Origin: Ctena decussata
Lineage: Eukaryota > Mollusca > Bivalvia > Lucinida > Lucinidae
Assembly (NCBI GenBank): GCA_963989385.1
Contig: OZ022506.1
Span: 67,219,434-67,283,433 of the forward strand
Direction: 5' to 3'
DNA length: 64,000 bases
In this document: positions 32,143-44,459 of the stretch, piece after piece
Position numbering within the stretch: position 1 is the first letter of the stretch
How the letters are laid out: each line of letters opens with the position of its first letter
Notes under the pieces: generated by a model
Database searches by the model: none
The model's input: the letters and a program-made list of their open reading frames with translations, nothing else
Told to the model about the DNA's origin: nothing
Position numbers and translations under genes: made by a program

Positions 32143-32813
32143 AATGGGCAAATTAAGCACTGTTAATGATTATTTCTCCATGTCCAATTCTTGTATCAAT
32201 TTTTCCCGGGAGGCTCACAGAAACAAATTCGTAACCCGCACCTCCGGCCACCGAGTCTGTCCGTATATTCTACAGTTCAAGCGACAGGGTATTATAGCGT
32301 GCTTATACCAGACATGTGAAATGTAAGTGAATAAATAACTCTATTCAGGTGAAATATTGAATAAGATAAAGACACGGATTGAGGGGAAAAGTCTTTGAAA
32401 GCTATCAAATTATGTTTCCGCACGTGTTGTCCAATATCTAGAGCTGTCATGCATTTTTTCTGTCCTTTTCCCATTGGGGGTGCGGTATTTGATTAGATCA
32501 GTTTCTGAGAACTTCATAGTCTCATTTCATGATGTGCTTAGAAATTGTTTCTGAAAGACAGAATTCGTTCCAGGGTTATTTGAATGCTGCGAAATGCAGG
32601 TATCAGCCTTTGTAGACAAATTGCACAATGTGATCATTTCTGTGCCAATAAATTCAAGTATCAACTTTTTATGGACAGTCTGTACATGTTCTGTGTATGC
32701 AAAGCAATCTACACAATCTACAAAGCAATCTGCATAATCTGTTTTGGTAGACAAATTGTTTCCCTTCGGGGGTGTGCTAAGTGGGGTGGAAGGGGGGGGG
32801 GTAAGTTTCTTTA

Positions 32814-33400
32814 TCAGTAGAAGGTTTTTAAACCTTTAGAGACTGTGATTTCTCTCATTTGTCTCGGCACTGCAGAAGACCACAAACGTTTCCCCAGTCT
32901 GTCTTTACATCTATCCAACTTTAGAATTCCAGTCTCTTTGTACAACAGAATGCCCTTCTCATTTGTTTGGTCTATGATTTCCTGGAGTTGCTGATAGAAG
33001 TCGTCCACTTCATTGTGTTGGGGGCACAAATCTATATGATATTGAAAGGAGCTGCTCTCAAGCGGATTGGGATTAGTCTGCTGAAAACTAATTGGCAACT
33101 CAGGACAGCAGTCACCATGTCTTTTCGCACTACAAATGCAACCCTATACTCGTGTATGTTCTTTTCACCGCTGAGGTAACCTTGTGTCTGTCATATGTTG
33201 ACATCTAAGTTCTTTGAGCCCCAGTGATACCTGTCCATTTCATGAATCAGCTCTTTAAGTTTCCCAGTTGGCCTTAGAGTCCTTACATTCTTCGTACCTA
33301 CTGACACGTTCTTCCTCCCTCTAATATTCTTGATCCTTGTCACCTCCGTCCGGGTGGCCAACCGTAGTCGCAGTCACTGCTATTCCAGGGTTCGAGATTA
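32814..33400 (-). pseudogene. RTE-like LINE endonuclease fragment (craniofacial development protein 2-like)
   Basis: Read on the minus strand, pieces of one APE endonuclease appear in order across frames: NVRTLRPTGKLKELIHEMD (about 33300-33230), an IRLRAAPFNII block (about 33080-33040), NEVDDFYQQLQEIIDQTNEK (about 33020-32960), then VQRDWNSKVG (about 32950-32915), the metal-binding GDWN-type site. Frame changes and stops separate the pieces. Such fragments are widely mis-annotated as craniofacial development protein 2. No RT domain follows, so it is a dead 5' fragment. Confidence 0.8.
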
Positions 33401-33624
33401 TAAAACTTGAGAATAATCTCAAACTCAAATACATTCAGAAGAAGGAACATGGTAAAAACTAGAACTTTGAATCTGAAACACCTCGGATTCTGAATGTATT
33501 CTCTGCACTCTGCATTTGAAGGAACTATTTAAGATTTTAATTTCTATTTGTTTGTGTTACTTAGAATCATCTCCTGCATGATATTACATGTACATTTTAA
33601 CCCGATGTCATTAACTTAGTGTGC

Positions 33625-33805
33625 CCATTGTATATGCCATGCTCACTTACAACGAGCGGAAGTTCTTTCAGTACAAGTTAAACTATTAAAATGCTGAATC
33701 ATTAATTGGATGTCAGAAACTGGCTTATTCGTAAAAGCCTTGGGCACCATTAAAGTCAGTTCCGATTTATCAAATGGGATTCATTAAGATAACACTTATA
33801 TTCAT
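33625..33805. repeat. Dispersed repeat, partner of 23150-23350
   Basis: Matches 23150-23350 in the same orientation; see the shared CTATTAAAATG block. Confidence 0.6.
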
Positions 33806-34099
33806 ACACACGAGGCTCATAAAATGAGGCTGACAGACATGCTAAACTCAGTTGGCATATGCCAACACTGAAGCCCCATATGACGCAGGTTCACCAGTCT
33901 ATATAATGCACTATATGCATTATGAGTAGGCTTACAGTTGAAAAGTGGTGGTGTTTCGAACCATGAAGCTATGCAGGTTACACTTTACCTGTCCGTTTTA
34001 TATGTGGATTTTACCCCTATATCTCTGGCGTTTCACATAAATGAAGCATATCACACTACAAGACATTATGAGCTTTTCACAGATAAAGTGAGAACCACT

Positions 34100-35930
34100 T
34101 TGTCATTATAAAATATTTTTGATGTAGATTCAAGTAACATGTGTACGGAAGTCTATATGTGACACAGTGTTTTGCGTAAGGACCTTTTGACTTTTGTATT
34201 TGGACCTTGTGACTCCTGTATTTTGAATTTTGAGTTTTATGTTTTCGTGTGTGGACTTTTCTGACTGGTTTAGCTCATTATGAAGATAGGCTTAGGATTA
34301 TTTTAAGCCTACGTAACCGAACACATAAGTTATAAAACTGTTCAGGCGGTTTACATGCAGATATCCCGAAAATCGCATGTAACAACAACTGTAATACAAT
34401 TTTCCCATATCAGGATAAACAACCATATATTCCTCAGTACCAAGACCCTATCCCCTCTATACTTAATCGTTTAATTCATCCTCCATCAATACTAGTCACG
34501 TGTGTGTTTGCAGGTTTGACTTTTATATTTTGTGTCTTGACATGTGTTCTGAATTTTAAATTCTGTGTTTTGTGTTCTGACTTTCCTTTTTAAAATGTGT
34601 TTCTGACTTTAACCGTTTAAAGGAGATAGTATAAAGCGATTTATGTTTGAGGGATGAATTTTACATAAACAGTTATCGTGTAAGTAACAAAAAGGTATGT
34701 TTGTTTTTATTTTATACCATAGACAGCATTTCAAAATAGGAAAGTCGGAACATAAAACACAAGAGTCAAAATTCAGAAAACGTAATTCAAAACATAAAAG
34801 TCAAACTCTCAAAATACACAAGTGACTAATATACGTTAGTCGATTTAATATAGAGGGGGTAGGGATCTGGCTACAAGGGTTTATATGATTTTTATGCTGA
34901 AAATTATAAATGAGCCAGTCTTTGTGAAAACCGGGCTTAATGACATAAAAACAAAAAAATAGCCAACTGCATCACTGAAAAGTATTATCTTTTCTAATCA
35001 TGTCCTGAAAATTTGAGATGGTTACCATTATTTATTACTGAGATATAGACTCTAGAAGCACATACGTAGTGCAGTTTCTTTATATGACGTTATTAACGTC
35101 ATGCAATTATATTATGACGTCAACGACATTACGTTTTTTAACGCGCTTTCTGTGCTTGTGACACAAAATAACTCGGAAAAAAAGTGTGTTTGCTCATTTT
35201 CAATGTGTATTTTATAGCATACACATGACAATTTGCATGATTTAACATTCTATCTCAAATGATAGGTCTTTGTGATGGTATACCAGCTGTTTTCAAGGTT
35301 TTAGGATTACCGTGGAATAAGCCCTGTCATGGCAACGATTGTCAAATTTTTATTACTGGATTTTGTCTGAATTCATAGGCTTTCTGTTATATCTCAACGC
35401 TTAAGGTATTTTCATGGAAACAAATAGAGGTCCGAAAAATCATTAATTTTGGTGTTTTTCATCCGTTCACAACGTAATTATTACGTAATGTCATTAAGCC
35501 CCGGTTTTCACAGAGAACGGCTCAAATATATTTGCTGTCTCTCATGTGATTCTCTGAATTTTAACAGAATTAACAGTTTAATCATTTATGATTTGGGTTA
35601 CGTTTGGTTCAAACGATAATTTATTAACTTTAAATTACATACACATACTACAATACAATTTTGCCAAAACATAATCCAAATCCAGACTCTATGATGAGCT
35701 AAACCAAAACAGTAATGTCAAAACACAAAGCATAACACTCAAAATTCAAAATACATGTATAGGAGTTACTAGGTGTATAGGAGTCACAAGGTCGAAACAC
35801 AGCACTCAAAAGGTAAATGAATAAAACACAATGTCACATATAGGCTTCCGTACATATGAGACTTGTCTAATGAATCATGGTAGATAATAAAATTGTTATG
35901 AAAATCACCTTCAAATACTGACATGGGTGT
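34100..35930. mobile_element. Large foldback with a nested MITE
   Basis: The left arm (about 34100-34310) and right arm (about 35660-35920) match in inverted orientation: TGTACGGAAG-CTATATGTGACA, GACCTTGTGACTCCT and TATTTTGAATTTTGAGT. Further inverted TGTTTTG/CAAAACA-rich pieces lie at 34510-34620 and 34735-34825. A 614-bp MITE occupies 34911-35524. No ORF of note. Confidence 0.7.
34911..35524. mobile_element. MITE with GTGAAAACCGGGCTTAATG ends
   Basis: Left TGAGCCAGTCTTTGTGAAAAC and right TTTTCACAGAGAACGGCTCA are inverted, followed inward by CCGGGCTTAATGACAT/ATGTCATTAAGCCCCGG. The core has TACGTAAT and TGACGTCA-like motifs. Non-autonomous. Confidence 0.8.
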
Positions 35931-36631
35931 ATGTACATGACAAAGCAAATTCACGAAAGAAAAGAAACAAAACGCGCACATGAATATAGAATGGGAACGC
36001 AGTTGTGCCGTAGGACAGACTGAAGTCGAACTATCAAATCACTGCTCTTCATTTGTTCTTAGAATACATGAGAAGCCATATTGCTTCCAGAACTGGGTTT
36101 GGTGTCAGACTTGTCAAGAATTGCTTCCGGGGTCGGAGGATGCTAAAATAGTTCTTTAGAAGAAAATATATGCTGCCTTGTTTAGATGTTCGAGTTTCAT
36201 TCCTGAAAGTATTCTGTTGCATTTATTTGATTTGCTGTTGTAATATGTAGCATTTCTAAGCCAATGAGTCTCAAATACGAGACTTGTACATGACCTTTTA
36301 CAGGACTATATCTTCTGTATGGATGCTGCAAGAGGTCGAGGGGAAGCACTGCGGTTTGTTTTTATTTACGTAATCTGGAGACGGTACATGTGATCTAGGA
36401 CTCAATCGGTCATGATGTGAAGACTTCTCTCTATTTGAATAGTAAAGGTGCTGATCTAATCAGATTATGGTATCTTGTTGGTCCTTAAATGTTGTGGAAC
36501 TTAGGATAGTGCTGTGAATGGGCCTCATTTTGCACTGTTTTCTATGGGAGCCAATTTCAAAGGTCTCACACAGTTCGTTGCTCGACTCGATGCATTTGCC
36601 GCTCGAGTGTCAAAATGACAACAACTTTTAA

Positions 36632-36835
36632 CCCTTAATGCGCCAAAAAGCAGACGACAAAATTTAAGTCTGCAGAATTTCAAAAAATGTTTCGTCCAAG
36701 CGATATCATATTGAGAATTCAAAGACTAGAGGGCAAACATTGTAGATTCAGATGAGATGGCTCATTATGAGCCACCTCATCTGGATCTATACTGTTTACA
36801 AATTCAACAATTTTTCATTTTTGGCGCTTTAAGGG
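36632..36835. mobile_element. piggyBac-type MITE, copy 2 (best preserved)
   Basis: Exact TTAA on both sides (36628-36631 and 36836-36839). It starts CCCTTAATGCGCCAAAAAGC and ends TTTTTGGCGCTTTAAGGG; CCC/GGG ends with TTAA are the piggyBac hallmark. The central hairpin is AGATGAGATGGCTCAT. Confidence 0.88.
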
Positions 36836-37137
36836 TTAAAAGCTTTCAGTAAATTGTTTCCGAAATGGCCTCTTCATTCAACTGACACGAAAACGTTATG
36901 AAGCAAATATCCGTGATAAGTATTTGATCCGAAAAATGTATGAAATAAGATATAAAAGAATTATAAATATGATACGAGTAGAAGTAGGCATAATATACTA
37001 ACAAAAGTAATAAGAAGAAGCAGAAGTAGAAAAGAAGAAGAAGTAGAAGATTGTTTTGCATACATTTGTTAAAGAATTATTTACTAGTTGAATTTCTAGA
37101 AAGTCGGTCAACGTTAATGTTAGAGCCCATCAGTGTT

Positions 37138-38075
37138 TGTATTTGATCACGCGAGTAAGAATATAAAGAACCTGGTATGATAAGGCCCATATTTGGCCCC
37201 CAGAAAACTCATTTTTCAAAAGTCTTATTTCCATAACAAAAATGTATTCATATGAAAGTTCAAACCTTGAATGTAACAGCAAACACAAAGTTAACAAGTT
37301 CTTGCACAAAATATTTGTGATAGTTGGACTGAACATACCCATACCCCCAGCGGATTCTGACGAAAATTACGAATTTGGTAGCCTTTGTGGCTTTCAAAAT
37401 ATATGAGCCCGGCCTCCAGCACATTTGATATTTTGCATACAGATAAAATTTTAATATATTTACATGCCATGAAAATATTAAATGTGCTGGAGACCGGGCT
37501 CAATGTTTATTTTTAACTTTTTGTTACCAAACTGGCAGCGTTTGGGACATTTTCCCAGCGTTCTTAACATAAAACGCCCATATCTCCGCTCATAGACAAA
37601 ATAAACATATGTTGTGGGTATTCATTTTCTTAGTTAGAACACAAGGAATAATCTGGTATACATTTCATTTTGATCTGTTGGAATTTTTTGTTTAGCGTCT
37701 CTGGACTTGCAAACTTGAGTGGGTGGGGTACCTGGAGAGGCCTTGTGCAGTGCACAGGCAATTAGCAGTGCAATCTTACATATAAGCATTTCATCAAAAG
37801 CCTGTTGTTAAGAGCTTTCAAAAGTTATTGTAAATGACTTATTTCTTTAAAGGAATATGTATTAAACTCAAATTTTCTCGCATTTTCCCTTCATTTTATT
37901 GAAACAGCGTAGGCATGTCAGTAATCATGTTATTCTGAGAATCAACAAACATGAAACATATTATTTCTGCTTGTTTCCATACGCACAAATAATAAGCAAT
38001 AGAAACCATGCATTTTTAAGAGAATTTGAATGGGGCCAAAAACGGCCCTTATCATACCAGGTCCTTTACATTACG
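37138..38075. repeat. Inverted-end repeat with internal hairpin
   Basis: CCTGGTATGATAAGGCC (about 37169) and GGCCCTTATCATACCAGG (about 38044) are inverted ends. Inside, GAGCCCGGCCTCCAGCACAT pairs with ATGTGCTGGAGACCGGGCTC (37405-37501). Contents between are otherwise unrecognised. Confidence 0.6.
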
Positions 38076-38329
38076 TGCCTGTGCGTTTCTTAAAGCCGAG
38101 AAAAGCAATCAGTCAGAAACTCATCTCCAAACTGCTGCCGAGTAACCGCTTCGGGAGAATGTTTTTACATCCCATTCCCTGCACCGAAACTTATGTGAGA
38201 AAGACGATAAATAGCGTAAAATGTAACCTACGTCACATAAACCTATGTTACAACGTCAATAAGCCCACTTTTTGGGAAAAAAATGACCGTCATTTCGTAT
38301 GCAAGTTGAAGGGCAATACTCCGTCAGTA

Positions 38330-38700
38330 CAAAAACGGGCCGCAAGACTGCAGTTGAAGATATCCGTTTAAGACTTTAACGGAAGAGTTATACACATTCG
38401 GATATTGTACAAATGAAAGTGCAGACGACATCGAGTGAAAACTTTGATGAACAAGAATATGCCTTGTGAAATGCTGCTAAAGGTTGCACAAAAATTCACG
38501 GTAGCTGACCATGGCCTGAAACGAGGATTTTATAGACAGGCATAGTGCGTGTAGGAATCAGCAAGGTAATGGCGATGAGGCCGAAAACTAGCGCGCCAAC
38601 ATTTTCGTTATTTTTGTAGCATTGTAGTCGAATTTATGGAATAATAGCGATCAAACATGTTTTCCAACGCACTAACGTTTGCTATAGATATTTTCTAGCA
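38330..38700 (-). repeat. ~370-bp repeat, inverted partner of 25000-25410
   Basis: The reverse complement of this block aligns with 25000-25410. Small deletions break any shared reading frame. Confidence 0.75.
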
Positions 38701-39304
38701 GCTTCTGTGATAAGGGGAGGAGTAGAAAGGTGTAATTTTCCACAAGTCCAGACCAAAGCGGCCGTGATTACTTATACCTGTGGGCTTTTGTGTACAGAGA
38801 ACACTTTTAAGCTAACATTTTCTATACGACTTTGTCCATAGCGGATAACTTCTCACGGTAGAACCCATAACCGCACTGCTATGAGTACGTCCGTTATTTC
38901 GACTTCTTCTGAACCGTCGAACTGCGAGAGTTAACGCCGTGCGACCAGTGGCGGCCATTTGCTGTAACACTTTTTACCATGTGACCTATTTTAGGCAGTT
39001 TGTGCGTCTACTTTAGTGGGTAACTGTCGTTATACTACCGATTTATTTTTTAACGTATACTGTAACATGTGCCTGTGACAGGTTCTCGAAATAGGTCACT
39101 GATAAGCAGGAAAACACGCGCGTACTGTACTAGTGGCGGCCATAATTATTGCCAATGCATTTTCAAAAATCTTTCCTTGAATTTAAACTTTGAATAAACA
39201 TTTGATGTTGTAAGACTGTGGTTTAGTCATATTTTACAGTGTGATTGCGTTCTGTACGTGCATAACGTATATTGCCGCCACTAGTATGCGGCCTCCAGTG
39301 GTCT

Positions 39305-39945
39305 CCAGCGAGTACAGAAATGATAGTCACTAACTTAGCCTCCTTCGATCGGCATGGCAGTGATACGAGCCTATCTCTGCAATGTAACTCTAAAAATGAT
39401 TCACTTTTCGCCAGTCTGACATGACAGTACTGCAACTTATTTAATAATTTGTTCAATAATATGGGTACATGTACAACTGAGATGGTATCTAACAATTAAC
39501 AGTCTTAAATCTCTGATTATGTTCATCTCCGGTGTGGATCCCAACTGGGCACAAAATGTTGAATCAACCTTGATTAAACCTTGATACAACGTCACAACGT
39601 TGAATCAATGTTAATTCAAGATTGATTCAGCCTTGTGTGCCCGCTGGGGAAGCCATTTTTGTTTGATTACATGTACAGTACTGATTTGCACAACGCGTAT
39701 ACATTACCATCTATAAATCAGTGATTTATGGTTGTTATTTGTAAGATACTGCTACATTGTACTCATATTATTTAACAAATTATTAATTAAGTTTCATTAT
39801 GCAGTATTATTTTAATGGCAAACTAGCGAAAAGTGAATCACTTTCCAGTGTTACATTGCAGAGACAGACTCGTATCACCACCATGCCGATCGAAGGATGC
39901 TAAGGTAGTGATTATCACTTCTTCAGCGAGTACTGCTGTAACTGG
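39305..39945. mobile_element. Foldback with ~180-bp arms and a MITE in the loop
   Basis: CCTTCGATCGGCATGG and GAGAC(T)GTATCAC-like blocks of the left arm (39305-39480) match the reverse of 39745-39940, with GCGAAAAGTGAATCACTTT shared. The loop holds the short CCAACTGGGCACA repeat. Confidence 0.8.
39541..39649. repeat. Short CCCAGCGGGCACA repeat with TTGAATCAA core
   Basis: Starts CCAACTGGGCACAAAATG and ends GTGTGCCCGCTGGGG. The ends resemble the GACGTC family, but the interior is GTTGAATCAA/TTGATTCA instead of GACGTC. Confidence 0.7.
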
Positions 39946-40067
39946 CAAAAGAACCCTGAGCGGCGTTGCACTTTCATTACTTATTATCGATCTAGAACAA
40001 ACTCGATAAAACTGAGCCTTCTGTTTTCTTTTCTTCTAAAGGATTTTTTTTCTCCGGTAGGACCCGG

Positions 40068-40408
40068 GCTGTATTTATAAAACGACTTAAGTTGTTGCTA
40101 TGCTGTTGCTAAGGCTACATTTCTATGAAGGAGATTCCCAAAAACTATAAGGAGATGACTTTAATATAAGCATCACGCTTACCGTCAGATCCTATATTCT
40201 ACTGATTTGAATATTATGTATATGTATGTATTTAATGAAGAATAAAATACTGTTTAAACCAAAAACTATGAAATTTGCTCTGGGGGAACAGTCTTTTTAG
40301 ACTGTTCCTCCAGAGCAAATTTCGTAGTTGTAGGGAACCTCCTTCGTAGAAATTCAGCATTAGCAACAGCACAGCAACCACTTAAGTCGTTTTATAAATA
40401 TGGCCCCG
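40068..40408. mobile_element. AACAGCATAGCAAC palindromic MITE with insertion
   Basis: The left arm TTTATAAAACGACTTAAGTT and right arm AACCACTTAAGTCGTTTTAT are present. The left arm is interrupted by about 110 bp of unrelated AT-rich DNA (about 40148-40258), after which AAAAACTATGAAATTTGC resumes. Confidence 0.8.
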
Positions 40409-40555
40409 ATTATCATTTCAATCGTACTTATGCAAATTCTGCAATTTCTTTTAAAGTGGACTTTTACGACCTTGCATTTGCACTTAAATGGCCAAAAATG
40501 AAAGTATCTGAATTTGCGAAAGAAAAAAGGTAGATCCAAGTGAGGCGGCTCATAA

Positions 40556-40594
40556 CGTGTGTGTGTGTGTGGGTGTGGGTGGGTGTGTGTGTGG

Positions 40595-40626
<32 letters not shown>

Positions 40627-40637
40627 GTGTGAGAGAG
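40556..40637. repeat. (GT)n microsatellite
   Basis: GT/GGT-rich simple repeat. It directly follows GATCCAAGTGAGGCGGCTCAT, the left half of the GCAAACAGTG-type hairpin, whose right half is missing. Confidence 0.9.
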
Positions 40638-41101
40638 ATACGGGCAGATGGGAGGAGGGGGGGATATTTAATATCCGAATAATTGGCCAAGTGCAGTATA
40701 CTCTGATCAGATTGCTCTCTGATCAAAGCGGTCCGACCTGTTTCTAGACTGTTTGATCAATCCTGTCCAAACATTTAGATCTAAGACCCCTACGTCGAAC
40801 AAAGCAAAGAAAGGCTCATGCCGAGCGATCTTGCTGCGGGCATGCTCAATTAGTGTTGTCGATGGGTCATTGACATGAGTGGGTACAACAACCAATTGTT
40901 CTAGATTTTCAATTCGACAATTTTAGAGCCAATTTCAAATACTGCCGAGTTTCATCAGCAAGCACATTTCTTTTGAAATTGCCCTCTAGCTAAGTGTCCT
41001 TAGTTCAACTAAAACTCGTTCTTGAACTGTCAGTTATTTATTTACTCTGTATCTTGCTGTATTTTAGATGGCAGACCGATTATGACACTTTTGTCTTGGA
41101 G

Positions 41102-41210
41102 CCCCAGCGGGAGATGATGTTCAAATGACGTCGTATTGACGTCGATGCGACGTCATTATGTCGCATCGACGTCAATACGACCTCATTCCAACGTCATGTG
41201 CCTGCTGGGG
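41102..41210. repeat. Short palindromic GACGTC repeat, copy 2
   Basis: Starts CCCCAGCGGGAGATGATG and ends CATGTGCCTGCTGGGG. A nearly perfect palindrome around GACGTCATTATGTCGCATC. Confidence 0.82.
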
Positions 41211-41331
41211 CGGCTCTGGACGCAACTATTGGGATTCGTGTCATTTATGCGCATAATATCTATATATTTGCGGCGATGGCCTCTTTTATTTCTTCAAAGT
41301 GGTAATGGATCACATTTCAGCCCATTGTTAA

Positions 41332-41515
41332 CTCTTTCAGTACAGAAAAGCAGACGACAAAATTTACGTCTGCAAAATTAAAAAAATCAAGCCGCATCAT
41401 ATTGAGGATTCAAAGACTAGAGGGCAACTTGAACAGTGTAGATCTAGATGAGCCGCCTCATCAGGATCTATGCTGTTTGCAAATTCTGCTATTTTCGTCA
41501 CTGACGCTTAAAGTG
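41332..41515. mobile_element. piggyBac-type MITE, copy 3 (diverged ends)
   Basis: TTAA flanks at 41328-41331 and 41516-41519. The ends have drifted (CTCTTTCAG, AAAGTG), but GCAGACGACAAAATTTACGT and the GTAGATCTAGATGAG hairpin remain. Confidence 0.75.
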
Positions 41516-42986
41516 TTAATGTTTCATGCCATTTTATAATGTCAACGCCGTACCGCCAGTGAGAAAAATCGCATTTTAAAGCTGAATAATGCAAGACTGA
41601 TTTACATATATGCGGAAATTTTGAAAGGATAAAATCCCCGTTTTATAATCGAATAAATACGGGATATACCGTAAATCTTACAACAGATAGAAAAAAAAAA
41701 CAGACAAAGGAAACTGATTTCCAAAGACTACAGGTAAGTGGACACAATGAACAGAAACATCGACAACTAACAAGGGAAGCACCGCCTTAGAACGGTCGGA
41801 ATTGAACTATTTGGAAGGGGGCGGGGTTTAAATCCGGTTTTATATGGAGCTAGCTTCCATCGAAATCCATGTGACAATACAACAACCACCAGAAGTGGTA
41901 AAAATAAAAAAATATATTTTAAAACCACAAAACAAAACTTAAACTTAAACCCCGTAAATTTCTCTTCTAGTCCATCGGCGAACCATTACAGCAAACATTT
42001 AAATTATGAAAATAACACTACGATGAAACAATGTTGAGGACTCAACAGAAACACAGACACTAGAACTCTGAGGCAAAAGAAAGCTAAAAGTATAACCCCG
42101 ACAAGCCCTACCAAAGATGTGTCCATAGTGCCTTGAGTAAGATGGCGACTTGTTTAAGGTACTGGCTCTTGTAGGATTAGTAGGTTCACACTGGCAGACT
42201 TATGTAATATGAAAAAATAGTGAGCAGAGACATGGTTTATTGTTTTCCGTGCGTAAATCCGGAGCAGGGAGAATGGGTGGGTGGAGATGGGAGTGGGGAG
42301 TAGGGTTCTGTAATATGTGATGTGAAGAAAATTCTGCATCCTACCATAGACATGGATTTCATACAACTTTCAAAGAGATATATCCCGGAAATAAAAATAT
42401 GAATCCAATACACTACGTTATCTTTTCGAAGATAACGAACTGAAAGCATTTTTCGTATGGACGGGACGGACGTACCGACGGATATGCCCCATTGAAAATA
42501 GCCAGGACATAAAAGCATCAGACGCCGACCAACAATATATATAAATTGCTCTGAGTCGGAACCGTTTATTAAGTCTGAGGCCTCATCTGTCTTCTGTTGG
42601 AGTGTGGACATATTTTCCATTATCCCGCCTCCACATTATTCGTTTGCCACTTTCGACATTAGAAAAAAGGGGCATTAAAAGTGCTCAGAAAAAAAGTTAA
42701 TCAAAATCAGTAACTGTGATATTAGAATCTAAGAATGGTCAGTTGGGAAATATATGTTGACCATTCAGACGATATTATGTCCATTTTCGGAGACATACTA
42801 AGCCCATTTATCCTTTAGGGAAAAACAATGCAAACAGAATCATGATATAATGTAATGATGTAATCGAAACTTTAAGAATGAAAGCTGGAGGATTGGTAAA
42901 AATTGTCACTTCGGCAAAAAAAAGAAAAAAAAAAGTCGGTCCAACTTTTAGACAATAAGGTTATTTTAGAGAAAGGAAAATATATA
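41516..42986. other. Unassigned interval
   Basis: No gene or element border could be supported. Minus-strand ORFs at 42154-42620 show no domain. Confidence 0.45.
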
Positions 42987-43660
42987 CAGTCAGCTCTCGA
43001 TATCCGAACATCGAAGTTCATCCCAAACTACTGATATTTCAAAGTAAATTTTCTGGTCCCAGAAAATTATTTTGAGATATCAGTAATTTGAGATATTCGG
43101 ACTAGAGGAAAATATATAGAGAATACCATGTTAGTGTCTTTTGATATCAAGTTTATCAGGCGAGACCAGAAACAGCGTAGGAATGGCGAGGCTTGCCGAG
43201 CCAGTCCGACGTGTTTCTGGTCGAGCCTGATAAACTTGATATCAAAAGACACTCACATGGTTTTCTATTTGTCATGCATCATTACAATATTTTCAGTTGT
43301 AAAGAGCGTCAAACAAACGAAAAGTAAATGCAGTCTTGTTTGCACTTTTTGACGTCGCGAATGCGTTATGACGTAAGTCGGTGACGTCATTTGACCAATC
43401 GAACGTTGTTATCACGGCCAACGTCAGTATGTAGCCAATCGTCTTCTGAGATCGCTTCTGTAGGCATCGCCTGATAACATTCGCGCAAGCGCAGTTCTGC
43501 AGTGACATGATATTACATCATGTTATCATACCCCTGTTATCAGGTGAATTTTGCAGTATATGCATGATAAAAAGGAATATAGGAAATGTGTCCGTACTGT
43601 ATTCTTTGATAAAAGAGGGTACTTTGAGATATCACTGTTCGAGATATCGAGAGTTTACTG
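42987..43660. mobile_element. pogo/Tigger-like non-autonomous element, TA target
   Basis: Starts CAGTCAGCTCTCGATATC and ends GATATCGAGAGTTTACTG, with TA on both sides (42985-42986 and 43661-43662). CAGT...CTCGATAT ends resemble pogo/Tigger termini. Subterminal GAGATATC motifs recur. A second palindrome is nested inside. Confidence 0.82.
43126..43260. mobile_element. Nested palindrome with ~45-bp arms
   Basis: GTGTCTTTTGATATCAAGTT and its partner AACTTGATATCAAAAGACAC lie at the two ends, with TTTATCAGGC and GACCAGAAACA also paired. The arms are almost perfect, so it is a recent foldback insertion or extrusion-prone repeat. Confidence 0.85.
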
Positions 43661-44238
43661 TATTTGATTTTGTAATTTCATTTTTGAAGTGCATGGGTAC
43701 CCCTACATCTTTTCTTCTACCAATTTTACTACAGGAGGGGGGAGGGGCGGTGTTGCGACTATTTTGACTTCATTTTTGCTCGCATTAGTTGACTCATAAA
43801 GGAAAGAATTTGCTCCTTTGCGAGTATTTTATCTTCCTTTCTGGGCTGACCCTTGTCGAGAAGGGATGCAAACATAAAAATGGCATATGCTTTCTCTAAA
43901 AGGTTATCCATTTACTTTAATTTGAAAATATTCATAAAAAGGGGCCGGAGGATATGATAAAAAGAAATACTTTTAGTCATTACTGAGGGTTCTTGTTCAG
44001 TCTAAACTGCAATCTTCTTTACCTTTGCAACGCGTACTCAAAGCGAAAGTTAAACGCGTGTACAGTCTAGGCTGCAATCTTCTTTACCTTTGCAACTCCT
44101 ACGCAAAAAGAAAGCTGAACGCATACTGCTCAGTGGCACACGCGCTTAACTTTCGTGTTGCTTATGCGATGCCTTTGCAGTGGCACATGCGCTTTGCTTT
44201 CATGTTGCTTATGGAATGCATTTGCACTTTACATACCT

Positions 44239-44459
44239 GGGCCCAGTTGTTCAAAGCATCGTGAGCCTAACGAGCTCGTTAAGAGGTCAACTCGTGACTT
44301 TATAGGCAAATACACTGATATTTTTTGTTGAAATAATGTGAGATGCAAAAGCTTCTCACATTTTTTCAACAAAAAATGTTGGCTTATTTGATCTATTAAC
44401 GTTTGAAATTTTAACGTCTTGTTAACTAACGACGTCATTAGTTTTGAACAACTGGGCCC
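44239..44459. mobile_element. MITE with GGGCCCAGTTG inverted ends, copy 2
   Basis: Ends are GGGCCCAGTTGTTCAAAGC and TTTTGAACAACTGGGCCC. The centre GTGAGATGCAAAAGCTTCTCAC is a tight palindrome. Better preserved than the copy at 10341. Confidence 0.88.

Larger units (their letters stand above)
28560..32170. mobile_element. Nested composite bounded by opposed ribozyme-like ends
   Basis: The left part (28566-28800, minus sense) and right part (about 31990-32165, plus sense) are inverted copies of one sequence, which also occurs at 56395-56650. They share TAGAAGCTTCTCT-like, ATTGTTT-GAAACC and GCGAAAGCGCTTA blocks. Between them lie a reversed tandem array, a 540-bp foldback element and unassigned DNA. 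No reverse transcriptase or transposase is seen. It may derive from Penelope-like or other retroelement ends that flank older repeats. Confidence 0.5.

Noticed and set aside
32967..33179. Plus-strand ORF over the RTE fragment
   Set aside because: The protein similarity is on the minus strand; this frame is antisense.
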